DNA of 64,000 bases from JAXMCI01 sp046349435 (GTDB lineage: Bacteria > Pseudomonadota > Alphaproteobacteria > Dongiales > Dongiaceae): assembly GCA_046349435.1 (NCBI GenBank), contig JAXMCI010000029.1, positions 24,141-88,140 on the forward strand, given 5' to 3'. Both the position numbers and the translations under genes were made by a program. A model generated the notes under the pieces. The model did not search any database. It saw only the letters and a list, made by a program, of their open reading frames with translations, and had not been told where the DNA came from. Of this stretch, positions 37,059 through 44,937 are shown piece by piece (the first letter of the stretch is position 1; each line of letters begins with the position of its first letter).

Positions 37059-38300
37059 TCAGCGCGACTTCCGCGTCGCCAGGCGGAGCTGCGGCTGGCG
37101 GCCGCGGGCCAGCCAGTGGTCGACCAGCCGGTTGACGTTGGCGAGCCCGTCGAGCAGGCCGGGCACCACCACCTGCGACGGCCGCCGCTGCTGCGGCAGC
37201 TGGCGCAGGGCGGTGGCCATGACCCGCGGATCGTGCGGCCCGTCCTCGGGCAGCATCTGCGCCAGCCCGAGCTCCTGGGCGCGCGCGGCGCGGATCGCCT
37301 GCTCCATGCGCGGCCGCGTGCGCGGCACGATCAGCGCCCGCCGGTCGAAGGACAGGATCTCGCAGAAGGTGTTGTAGCCGCCCATCGCGACGATGCCCGC
37401 GGACCGCGCCATCAGCTGCTCCAGCTGGGCGTCGAAGGTGATCGCCTCGACCTTGCGCAGCTTGGCGGCGCGGGCGACGAACTCCGCCTGCCGCTCGGAC
37501 TGCATGAAGGGCCCGAGCACCAGCAGCGCCGGCAGCGGCAGGGTGCGGTCCGTCTCGTAGGCCCGCAGCACCCAGTCGATGATGCCGTCGCCGTCGCCGC
37601 CGCCGCCGGTGGTGACCAGCAGGAACGGCTCGCTGATCTTCTGCAGCGGCGCCGGCTGCTGCGCGGCCGATTGCGGCAGGCTGCGCCGGAGATAGCCGGT
37701 GTAGGTCATCTTGCGCCGGACCGAGCGCGGCAGCTCGATGCCGGCCAGCGGGTCGCAGATCTGCGGCAGGCCGTAGACCCAGATCTCGTCATAGAGGTCG
37801 CGCAGCGCCGGCAGGACGTTCTTGCGCTTCCATTCCGGCGCCAGCAGGCTGGGCTCGTCCATCACGTCGCGCAGCCCGAGGATCAGCGGCGTGCCGCGCG
37901 CCTTCAGCAGGTGCAGCGACTCCTCGACCTCGCCGCGCAGCCCGAGCGGCTCCTTGTCGACGATGAACAGGTCGGGATCGAAGATCTCCGCCACGTGGTG
38001 GATGATCGAGCTGCGCATCGCCAGCGTCTGCTGCGTGTCGATATGCAGGCTGAGCGAGGTGTAGTCGCCGTTGCGCAGCTTGATGACGCCGGGCACCCGC
38101 ACGAAATCGACCCGCGCGCGGAAGTCGAAGCTGCCGATGATCGGCGAGCCGGTGATGATCAGGACCGAGATGTCCTTGTTGTGCTCGACCAGCGCATGGG
38201 CGATCGCGCGGCAACGGCGGAGGTGGCCGAGACCGAACGTATCGTGGCTGTAGATGAGGACGCGCGCGCTTCCGCTGGCGCCTCGATCCTTGACGCTCAT
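37059..38300 (-). CDS. MurG-like (GT28 fold) glycosyltransferase A
   Basis: A 413-residue protein. YSHDTFGLGHLRRCRAIAHA is the N-terminal loop, and GIVAMGGYNTFCEILSFDRR the C-terminal nucleotide-sugar motif; RMEQAIRAARAQELGL follows as in MurG-like enzymes. It is a paralogue of the protein at 32.8 kb. It is the first gene of the long leftward operon and is divergent from the ABC-like gene, 211 bases away. The intervening region holds TACATT near 38461 as a possible -10 for the rightward genes, without a convincing -35. Confidence 0.88.
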   Translation of the reverse strand: MSVKDRGASGSARVLIYSHDTFGLGHLRRCRAIAHALVEHNKDISVLIITGSPIIGSFDFRARVDFVRVPGVIKLRNGDYTSLSLHIDTQQTLAMRSSIIHHVAEIFDPDLFIVDKEPLGLRGEVEESLHLLKARGTPLILGLRDVMDEPSLLAPEWKRKNVLPALRDLYDEIWVYGLPQICDPLAGIELPRSVRRKMTYTGYLRRSLPQSAAQQPAPLQKISEPFLLVTTGGGGDGDGIIDWVLRAYETDRTLPLPALLVLGPFMQSERQAEFVARAAKLRKVEAITFDAQLEQLMARSAGIVAMGGYNTFCEILSFDRRALIVPRTRPRMEQAIRAARAQELGLAQMLPEDGPHDPRVMATALRQLPQQRRPSQVVVPGLLDGLANVNRLVDHWLARGRQPQLRLATRKSR

Positions 38301-38511
38301 GGTCCCTGCAAGCCGCCCCCGGCGGACCCCCCCGCCTGACGGACTGGAACTATGCCACAGAGCGGCGAGGGGCGGAAAGTGCAGTTTTCGTGACGCTTTG
38401 CCGCGCCCTGGCCGGCCGGGCGGCGCCGGACGGCGGCCTTACTCGACTGGCCGAAGTCGGCTACATTAGCCGGCGCGCGAGCGGGGGTGGGGGTCGCGCC
38501 GGAGTCCCGGA

Positions 38512-41232
38512 ATGGAACGGAGCCTGTTCAAGTACATCCTGCGGCACAGCCGCGGCGAGCAGCTGGTCATCCTGCTGATCGTCGTCCTGTCCCAGGTCTT
38601 CTACTTCGTGTCGCTCGACATTCCCAAGACCATCGTCAACAAGGCCATCCAGGGCAAGGGCTTCGACTCGCCGACCGCGTCGCTGCCTTTCTTCGTGATG
38701 GAGTTCGACTGGCCGTCCTTCCTGGCGCCGATCGGGCTCAGCGGCCGCGCCGTGCTGTTCCCCGGAATCGAGCTGGAGCGGATTCCCTACCTCGTCGCCA
38801 TCACCAGCCTGTTCCTCTTCATGGTGCTGGTGAACAACGCCTTCAAATACCAGATCAACACCCAGAAGGGACGCCTCGGCGAGCGCATGCTGCGCCGGCT
38901 CCGCTTCGAGCTGCTCGACCGCATCCTGCGCTTTCCGCCGAGCCATCTGCGCCGCGTCAAGCAGGCCGAGATGGCGACCATGATCAAGGACGAGGTCGAG
39001 CCGCTCGGCGGCTTCATCGGCGACGCCTTCGTCCAGCCCGCCTTCCTGGGGGGCCAGGCCCTGACCGCCCTGATCTTCATCCTCGGCCAGAGCTGGTGGC
39101 TGGGCGGCGTCACCGTCGTGGTGCTGGCGATGCAGATCGGCATCATCCCGGCGCTGCGCAAGCCGATCCTCGATCTCGGCCGGCGGCGCCAGGTGACGGC
39201 CCGCCAGCTTGCCGGCCGGATCGCCGAATGCGTCGACGGCGGCGCCGAGATCCACGTCAACGACACCTCGAACTTCGAGCGGGCGGAGATCTCGGAGCGG
39301 CTCGGCCTGATCTACCGGATCCGCTTCGAGATCTATCAGCGCAAGTTCGCCGTGAAGGCGCTCAACAACCTGCTCGCCCAGGTGACGCCCTACCTCTTCT
39401 ACCTGATCGGCGGCTATCTCGCGATCACCGGCCGCTTCGATCTCGGCGGGCTGCTCGCGGTGATCAACGCCTACAAGGACCTGCCCGGGCCGGTGAAGGA
39501 GCTGATCGACTGGTACCAGCAGCTGCAGGACGTGCAGATCAAGTACGAGCAGGTGATCGAGCAGTTCACGCCCGAGGGCATGCTGCCGCACGACTTCCAG
39601 GCGCCGCAGGAGGTCTCGCCGCTGGCCGGCCGGATCGCCTTCAGCAACGTCGTGGTGCTCGAGGACGGCGAGCGCAAGGTGCTCGACGGCGTCACCGCCG
39701 AGTTCGGCCTCGACGAGCATCTCGCCGTCACCGGCCCGGGCGGCGGCGGCAAGGAGATGCTGGCCATGACCCTGGCGCGGCTGGCGCGGCCGGCCAGCGG
39801 CTCGATCCGCATCGCCGGCCGCGACCTGACGGAGCTGCCGGAAGCGGTCAGCGGCCGCCGCCTCTCCTATGTCGGCCAGGACGTCTATCTCTTCCCGCTC
39901 AGCGTGCGCGACAACATCCTCTACGGCCTGCGCCACCAGCCGATGCAGTCGCCGCAGTACGACGAGGCGGAGCAGCGGCGGCGCGAGCGGGCGATGCTGG
40001 AAGCGCGCCGCGCCGGCAATCCGACCTTCGAGATCGGCGCCGACTGGACCGACTACGCCGCCGCCGGCGCCACCGGTCCGCAGGACATCGACGACCGCAT
40101 CGTCGCGGTGCTCGACGTCGTCGACCTCGAGGAGGACGTCTACCAGTTCGGGCTGCGCGGCACGATCAACCCCGAGCTCCGGCCGGATCTCGCCGAGCGG
40201 GTGATCGAGGCGCGGCACGAGCTGCGCGAGCGGCTGTCCGACCCGGCCATGGCCGCGCTGGTCGAGCCGTTCGACCAGGAGCGCTACAACCGCAACATGT
40301 CGATCGCCGAGAACCTGCTGTTCGGCACGCCGGTCGGCCCGACCCTGGCGCCCGACCGCCTGGCGGAGAACGCCTATCTGCGCCGCGTCCTCGACCAGCA
40401 GGGCCTGACCGAGGACCTCGTCGCGATCGGCATCGACATCGCCCGCACCATGGTCGAGCTGTTCGCCGACCTGCCGCCCGGCCACCCCTTCTTCGAGCAG
40501 TTCAGCTTCATCGCCGCCGAGGACCTGCCGGAATTCCAGGCGCTCGTCTCGCGCATCGACAAGGAGGGCAAGGCCAAGCTCTCCGAGGGCGACCGGCAGC
40601 GCTTCCTGGCCTTGGCCTTCCCCTATGTCGAGGCCCGCCACCGCCTCGACCAGATCGACGCGGCGCTGGAGCAGCGTCTGCTCGCCGCCCGGCGCGCCTT
40701 CGCCGAGGGCCTGCCCGGCGAGCTGGCCGGCGCCATCGAGTTCTACGACGAAGGCCGCTACAACGCCGCGGCCTCGCTGCAGGACAACATCCTGTTCGGA
40801 CGCCTGTCCTACGGCCAGGCCCAGGCGGCGCCGCGCATCGGCGGGCTGATCACCGAGGTGCTGAGCCACCTCGGGCTGCGCCGCGCCGTGCTCGAGGTCG
40901 GCCTCGACTATCCCGTCGGCATCGCCGGCAAGCGGCTGACGCCGGCGCAGCGCCAGAAGATCGGGCTGGCCCGCGGCCTGATCAAGCAGCCCGACCTGCT
41001 GGTCGTCAACGAGGCGACGGCCGTCTTCGACGGCGCCGCCCAGATGCGGGTCCTGGAACGGATTCTCGAGCATCGCCGCGACCGCGGCGTCGTCTGGGTG
41101 CTGGATCGCGAGGACATGGCCCGCCGCCTCGGCCGGGTGCTGGAGATCCGCAACGGCAAGGTCGAGCGCTCGGTCCGCTCTCCGGAACCGGACCCTGCCG
41201 GCAAGATTGCACAGGAATTGGAAACAACTTAA
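38512..41232 (+). CDS. ABC exporter-like protein with degenerate nucleotide-binding domain and large insertion
   Basis: 906 residues. The N-terminal half has five or six hydrophobic helices (about residues 15-36, 85-105, 170-205, 280-300) as in type IV exporters. The nucleotide-binding domain is abnormal: Walker A is GPGGGGKE (408-415, Glu for Ser/Thr), the signature is LTPAQ (809-813), Walker B is LLVVNEAT (Asn833 for Asp, Glu834 kept), and the switch His is replaced in VLDRED. About 350 residues separate the Q-loop (Q456) from the signature, against roughly 55 normally. In that insertion SVRDNILYG (464-472) recurs as SIAENLLFG (597) and SLQDNILFG (755). I read it as a transporter-derived regulator or slow ATPase, not an ordinary pump. 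Confidence 0.85.
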   Translation: MERSLFKYILRHSRGEQLVILLIVVLSQVFYFVSLDIPKTIVNKAIQGKGFDSPTASLPFFVMEFDWPSFLAPIGLSGRAVLFPGIELERIPYLVAITSLFLFMVLVNNAFKYQINTQKGRLGERMLRRLRFELLDRILRFPPSHLRRVKQAEMATMIKDEVEPLGGFIGDAFVQPAFLGGQALTALIFILGQSWWLGGVTVVVLAMQIGIIPALRKPILDLGRRRQVTARQLAGRIAECVDGGAEIHVNDTSNFERAEISERLGLIYRIRFEIYQRKFAVKALNNLLAQVTPYLFYLIGGYLAITGRFDLGGLLAVINAYKDLPGPVKELIDWYQQLQDVQIKYEQVIEQFTPEGMLPHDFQAPQEVSPLAGRIAFSNVVVLEDGERKVLDGVTAEFGLDEHLAVTGPGGGGKEMLAMTLARLARPASGSIRIAGRDLTELPEAVSGRRLSYVGQDVYLFPLSVRDNILYGLRHQPMQSPQYDEAEQRRRERAMLEARRAGNPTFEIGADWTDYAAAGATGPQDIDDRIVAVLDVVDLEEDVYQFGLRGTINPELRPDLAERVIEARHELRERLSDPAMAALVEPFDQERYNRNMSIAENLLFGTPVGPTLAPDRLAENAYLRRVLDQQGLTEDLVAIGIDIARTMVELFADLPPGHPFFEQFSFIAAEDLPEFQALVSRIDKEGKAKLSEGDRQRFLALAFPYVEARHRLDQIDAALEQRLLAARRAFAEGLPGELAGAIEFYDEGRYNAAASLQDNILFGRLSYGQAQAAPRIGGLITEVLSHLGLRRAVLEVGLDYPVGIAGKRLTPAQRQKIGLARGLIKQPDLLVVNEATAVFDGAAQMRVLERILEHRRDRGVVWVLDREDMARRLGRVLEIRNGKVERSVRSPEPDPAGKIAQELETT

Positions 41233-41261
41233 CGAGCAACGCCAGTGGAGGGCGCGCCCCC

Positions 41262-41717
41262 GTGGGTCTCAAGGAAGAAGTCGAGTTGCTGCGCCGCATC
41301 CCGCTGTTCCAGCGGGTCGAGCCGGCCAAGCTCAAGCTGCTGGCCTTCGCCAGCGAGCGGGTGACCTTCGCGCCGCAGCAGGAGCTGTTCCACCAGGGGG
41401 ATTCGGCCGATGCCGCCTACATCATCGTCGACGGCAATGCCGACGTGATCGTGGAAACGCCGAAGGGGCCGCTGACGCTCGCCAGGGTCGGCAAGAACGA
41501 CTTCGTCGGCGAGATCGGCATCCTGTGCGACGTGCCGCGAACCGCCACCGTCAAGGCGTCCAGCCCGCTGACCACGCTGCGCATCACCAAGGACCTGTTC
41601 TTCAACATGATCACCGACTTCCCGGCGATGGGCGTCGAGGTCATGCGGGTGCTCGCCCATCGGCTCGAGCACACCACCAGCCAGCTGCGCGAGGCGCTCG
41701 CCCGCGGCGCGCAATAG
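41262..41717 (+). CDS. Stand-alone cyclic-nucleotide-binding domain protein
   Basis: A 151-residue single-domain protein without an HTH. It opens LKEEVELLRRIPLFQRVEPA, and the phosphate-binding cassette is FVGEIGILCDVPRTATV, with Glu84 for the ribose and Arg93 for the phosphate, so cAMP or cGMP binding is expected. HTTSQLREAL forms a C-terminal helix. The GTG start (29 bases after the ABC-like gene) is the only good one; GGAG lies a short distance upstream. Its position implies it controls the ABC-like protein. Confidence 0.88.
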   Translation: MGLKEEVELLRRIPLFQRVEPAKLKLLAFASERVTFAPQQELFHQGDSADAAYIIVDGNADVIVETPKGPLTLARVGKNDFVGEIGILCDVPRTATVKASSPLTTLRITKDLFFNMITDFPAMGVEVMRVLAHRLEHTTSQLREALARGAQ

Positions 41718-41800
41718 CGCGACAGAGGGATGTCCCCGGCCGTCGCCCGCAGCCGTCTCGGCGTGCCCGCCCCCCTGCCATTGCCCGCCGCGACCCCCGC

Positions 41801-42292
41801 GTGAGCCGGCTCGACAGCTTCATCCGCCGGCTCGAGGCGCAGCGCGCCTGCCTCGACCGTGTCGCCGCCGAGGTCCGTGACCGTCCCGGGCCGGTGCTCG
41901 AGGTCGGGCTCGGCAACGGCCGGACCTACGACCATCTGCGCGACCGCCTGCCGGGACGCCCCATCCACGCCTTCGACCGCCAGCTGGCCGCTCACCCGGC
42001 CTGCGTGCCGCCGGACGGGCTGCTGCTGCTCGGCGACATCCGCCAGACCGTGCCGGCGGCCGCGGCCCGCCTCGGCCCGGCCGTGCTGATCCACAGCGAC
42101 ATCGGCAGCGGCGAGGCGGCGGCCAACGCCGCGCTGGCCGCCGCCATGGCGGCGCTCTACGCCGCGGCACTGGCGCCCGGCGGGCTGCTGCTCAGCGACC
42201 AGCCGATGGCCGAGCCGCGGCTGGCGCCCGAGGCGCTGCCGCCCGGTGTGCCCGAGGGCCGCTACTTTCTCTATCGCCGCCGCGCCGGCTGA
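41801..42292 (+). CDS. Small class I SAM-dependent methyltransferase
   Basis: 163 residues. Motif I is VLEVGLGNGRTYDHLRDRL, with HAFDRQL as the acidic loop of motif II and VLIHSDIGSGEAAANAAL later; GGLLLSDQPM is motif III. It is shorter than typical enzymes but the fold appears complete. GTG 41801 is the likely start; it overlaps the stop of a 24-codon reading frame beginning at ATG 41730, which could act as a leader but may be chance. It is the third gene after the ABC-like gene. Confidence 0.78.
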   Translation: MSRLDSFIRRLEAQRACLDRVAAEVRDRPGPVLEVGLGNGRTYDHLRDRLPGRPIHAFDRQLAAHPACVPPDGLLLLGDIRQTVPAAAARLGPAVLIHSDIGSGEAAANAALAAAMAALYAAALAPGGLLLSDQPMAEPRLAPEALPPGVPEGRYFLYRRRAG

Positions 42293-42298
42293 GGCGGC

Positions 42299-43093
42299 TC
42301 AGCCGAGCTCGATCATCACCGGCACGTGGTCGGAGGGCTGGTTCCAGCCGCGCGCCTCGCGCAGCACCTCGGCGCGGCGCAGCGCCGGCTGCAGCGCCGG
42401 GCTGACCCAGATGTGGTCGAGCCGGCGGCCGCGGTCCGACGCCGCCCAGTCGCGCGCCCGGTAGCTCCACCAGCTGTAGAGCCGCCGCTCCGGCGGCACG
42501 AAGTGCCGCACCGCGTCGACCCAGCCGATCGTCTTCTGCAGGGCGGCCATGCGCGCCACCTCGACCGGCGTGTGGCTGACCACGTCGAGCAGCTGCTTGT
42601 GGGACCACACGTCGGTCTCGAGCGGCGCGATGTTGAGGTCGCCGACCAGCACCAGCCGGTCGCGCGCCCGCCGCTCGGCGGCGAACCAGGCCGTCATCTC
42701 GTCGAGGAAGCGCAGCTTGTGGGCGAACTTCGGGTTGGCCTCGGGATCGGCGACGTCGCCGCCGGCCGGAACGTAGAAATTGTGCAGCTCGATGCGGCCG
42801 GGCAGCCGGACCACGGCATGGCGGCAATCCTGCCGCTCGCACCAGTCGAGCGTGGCCTGGCCGGCCAGCGCGACGCGCGACAGCACGGCGACCCCGTTAT
42901 AGCTCTTCATCCCCCGGTGCAGCACGTCGCGATAGCCGAGCTGCTGCAGCGGCTCGAGCGGGAAGTGCTCGTTCTGGACCTTGGTCTCCTGCAGGCAGAT
43001 CACGTCGGGCGCCAGCGTCGCCGCCAGCCGCGCGACGTTGTCGAGGCGCAGCCGCAGCGAGTTGATGTTCCAGGTGACGATGCGCAGGCTCAA
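42299..43093 (-). CDS. xth: Exodeoxyribonuclease III
   Basis: A 264-residue AP endonuclease/3'-5' exonuclease. MSLRIVTWNINSLRLRL opens with the conserved Asn; LQETKVQ supplies the metal Glu, LVGDLNIAP the Asp/Asn pair, and WNQPSDHVPV the catalytic His. It repairs abasic sites. The start is a TTG at 43093. A TATAAG hexamer at 43162-43157 on the minus strand is a likely -10. It converges with the small methyltransferase gene, 6 bases apart. Confidence 0.96.
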   Translation of the reverse strand: MSLRIVTWNINSLRLRLDNVARLAATLAPDVICLQETKVQNEHFPLEPLQQLGYRDVLHRGMKSYNGVAVLSRVALAGQATLDWCERQDCRHAVVRLPGRIELHNFYVPAGGDVADPEANPKFAHKLRFLDEMTAWFAAERRARDRLVLVGDLNIAPLETDVWSHKQLLDVVSHTPVEVARMAALQKTIGWVDAVRHFVPPERRLYSWWSYRARDWAASDRGRRLDHIWVSPALQPALRRAEVLREARGWNQPSDHVPVMIELG

Positions 43094-43186
43094 GGGAGGG
43101 CTCGGGGCGGCAGGCGTGGAGCAGGCGGGCCCGGAGCAAGTCGGGCGAGGCCCGCTCTTATAGCCGATGCCGCCAGGCTTCGCCCC

Positions 43187-43346
43187 AAAAGCGAACGCCC
43201 GGCCGGGGGGGCGGCCGGGCGTTCTTTTGTGTGAACGCGCGGTTAGGGGGGGACCGTCGCGTTCTCAGTTCCTCTATGGGAGTCCGGTGGCGGTAGGGGA
43301 ACCCACCCCGGACGATCAAGACCGTTGCGGCCTCGACCACTGTCAG
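43187..43346 (-). ncRNA. Candidate small RNA with tandem C-loop hairpins
   Basis: Predicted transcript of about 160 nucleotides between xth and the PuuD-like gene. It folds into two bulged stem-loops followed by a terminator. Hairpin 1 (43282-43313) has a 6-bp stem, a bulge, 5 more pairs and the loop GUUCCCCUA. Hairpin 2 (43233-43264) has 7+4 pairs with one bulged base and the loop CCCCCCCUA. One pair in hairpin 1 is a G-U wobble only if the minus strand is transcribed (C-A mismatch on the other). C-rich loops of this kind are used by trans-acting sRNAs to pair with ribosome-binding sites. Length would also fit a 6S RNA, but I see no long closing stem. Confidence 0.45.
43193..43228. terminator. 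Strong, possibly bidirectional terminator hairpin
   Basis: GAACGCCCGGCCG (43193-43205) and CGGCCGGGCGTTC (43212-43224) make a perfect 13-bp stem with a six-G loop. TTTT follows on the plus strand (43225-43228), and GCTTTT follows on the minus strand (to 43187). It would end the candidate small RNA and any read-through from the PuuD-like gene. Confidence 0.85.
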
Positions 43347-43351
43347 ACCTT

Positions 43352-43380
43352 GAGATAAGGGAGCGGTAACGGCTTTTCAA
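43352..43380 (-). promoter_or_regulatory. Candidate promoter of the small RNA
   Basis: On the minus strand TTGAAA (43380-43375), a 17-base spacer and TATCTC (43357-43352). The predicted start is near 43345, and no coding sequence follows before the terminator. Confidence 0.5.
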
Positions 43381-43422
43381 CCTCTCCCCGGGGACGGGGC
43401 GGTCTGTCGCAGGCGGCCGCGC

Positions 43423-44205
43423 TCAGGCGGCCTGGCGGCGCCGGGCGCGACGCTCGGCGCGCGCCCGGGCGGCGTCGCCGAAGCCGGCGAAGAGCGCGCG
43501 GGACACCGGATTCGCGGTCGCGCGGAATTCCGGGTGCCACTGAACACCGAGCGCGAACTCCTTGGCATCGCGAACGCTGACCGCCTCGATGGTGCCGTCC
43601 GGCGCCTCGGCCTCGACGGCCAGGCCGGGCGCCAGCCGGTCGATCGCCTGCCAGTGCAGCGAGTTGACCTCGACCGGGCCGGGACCGACCAGGGCGGCGA
43701 GCCGGCCGCCTGGAACGACTGCGACAGGATGACGCGGCCCGTACTTCTCCTCGTAGGGCACGTCCGGCACGCTGCGATGGTCGAGCCGGCCGGGCACCGT
43801 GTGGACCTGCTGGTGCAGCGTGCCGCCGAGCGCGACGTTGAGCTCCTGCAGGCCGCGGCAGATGCAGAACAGCGGCAGGCCGGCGGCCAGCGCGGCGCGG
43901 ATCAGCGGCAGGGTGGTGGCGTCCCGCGCGGGGTCCTGCGGGCTCTCCGGCCGGTCCTGCGGGCCGCCGTAATGGTGCGCGGCGACGTTGGACAGGCTGC
44001 CGGTCAGCATCAGCCCGTCGAGCCGCTCGACCAGATCGGCCACGTCGTAGGCCGGGCCCAGCGCCGGCAGCAGCATCGGCAGGCCGCCGGCCGCTTCGGC
44101 CACCGCCGTCACGTACTTGTCGCCGACCGCGTGGAAGGGCAGCCCGTCGACGTCCTTGACGCAGGCGGGCACGCCGATCAGCGGGGCGCGATGGTCGAGC
44201 AGCAT
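43423..44205 (-). CDS. Gamma-glutamyl-gamma-aminobutyrate hydrolase family protein (PuuD-like)
   Basis: A 260-residue class I glutamine-amidotransferase-like (peptidase C26) protein. The nucleophile is in LFCICRGLQELN, and the His and Glu in GVQWHPEF. LIGVPACVKDVDGLPFHAV at the N-terminus and GPRHPVAVVPGG are typical. Related enzymes hydrolyse gamma-glutamyl-GABA in putrescine use; no other puu gene is near, so the substrate is not fixed. It reads left after lolA and may share its transcript. Confidence 0.9.
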   Translation of the reverse strand: MLLDHRAPLIGVPACVKDVDGLPFHAVGDKYVTAVAEAAGGLPMLLPALGPAYDVADLVERLDGLMLTGSLSNVAAHHYGGPQDRPESPQDPARDATTLPLIRAALAAGLPLFCICRGLQELNVALGGTLHQQVHTVPGRLDHRSVPDVPYEEKYGPRHPVAVVPGGRLAALVGPGPVEVNSLHWQAIDRLAPGLAVEAEAPDGTIEAVSVRDAKEFALGVQWHPEFRATANPVSRALFAGFGDAARARAERRARRRQAA

Positions 44206-44236
44206 GGCCTTACTCTCCCGGCGGAGGGCGGCGCCG

Positions 44237-44935
44237 CTACTTGTTGCGGCGGTCGATGGTGTGCTTGGGGGTCGGCGCGACGAACAGGCTGTTCGGCAGC
44301 TCGGCGCCGATGCTCGCCTGGTCGAGCCCGATATGGATCTGCTTGCCGGTGCTGTCGATGATGTACCACTGGCGCAGCTCCAGCGGGTCGTCGGCCAGGA
44401 TCAGCCGGACCACCCCGGCATCGGGATCCTTGGTCTGGTACATCTCGATCTGCAGGGCGCCGGGCGCCCGCTTGACCGAGGTGATGGTGATGCCGTCGGT
44501 CAGGCTGACCGGGTCGCGCAGCAGGAACCAGGCCGGGGTCGAGCCGAGCGGCAGCTGGTTCAGCTGGTCGAGCTCGCTGTCGTAGTAGCTGGCCCAGGTG
44601 CCGTCGGCGACGACCAGCACCGGCACCGGCGGGTCGTACTCGACGCGCAGCCGGCCCGGCCGCCGCAGATAGATGTTGCCGTAGACCAGCCCGCCATTGT
44701 CCGAATATTGCTGGAAGCGGGCGCGCAGGGTCTTGATGCTGTTGAGATAATCCTCCACCCGGTGGAGGTCGGCGATGTCCTGCGGGGTCAGCGCGGCCCC
44801 CGGCGGCGGGGCGGCCAGCGCCGCGACGGGGCCGCCGGCCAGCGTCAGCGCCGCGAGGCCGAGCGCGCTGCCGCGCAGCAGGGCGCGCCGGCTCGGCCCG
44901 CGGCGGAAGGCGGGATCACGGTCAATCTTGCTCAT
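44237..44935 (-). CDS. lolA: LolA-family outer-membrane lipoprotein carrier
   Basis: A 232-residue periplasmic protein. The N-terminus has SRRALLRGSALGLAALTLAG, a signal peptide with a twin-arginine-like SRRALL core. The mature part shows RVEDYLNSIKTLRARFQQYS and GNIYLRRPGRLRVEYDPPVP, the LolA fold pattern. It ferries lipoproteins such as LptE from LolCDE to the outer membrane. It sits 2 bases after the ftsK stop reading the other way along the operon order, i.e. directly upstream of ftsK's end, the usual alphaproteobacterial ftsK-lolA pairing. Confidence 0.9.
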   Translation of the reverse strand: MSKIDRDPAFRRGPSRRALLRGSALGLAALTLAGGPVAALAAPPPGAALTPQDIADLHRVEDYLNSIKTLRARFQQYSDNGGLVYGNIYLRRPGRLRVEYDPPVPVLVVADGTWASYYDSELDQLNQLPLGSTPAWFLLRDPVSLTDGITITSVKRAPGALQIEMYQTKDPDAGVVRLILADDPLELRQWYIIDSTGKQIHIGLDQASIGAELPNSLFVAPTPKHTIDRRNK

Positions 44936-44937
44936 CT

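Noticed and set aside
38461..41073. 870-codon open frame opposite the ABC-like gene
   Set aside because: Low-complexity composition typical of an antisense shadow; the sense protein has clear ABC and membrane features.
41730..41804. 24-codon reading frame with a GAGGG site before the small methyltransferase
   Set aside because: The spacing to the ribosome site is too short and the peptide is Pro/Ala-rich; kept only as a possible leader.
43187..43346. 6S RNA
   Set aside because: The length and promoter-terminator layout fit, but I could not form the long closing stem and central bubble, and the two C-loop hairpins are not a 6S feature.
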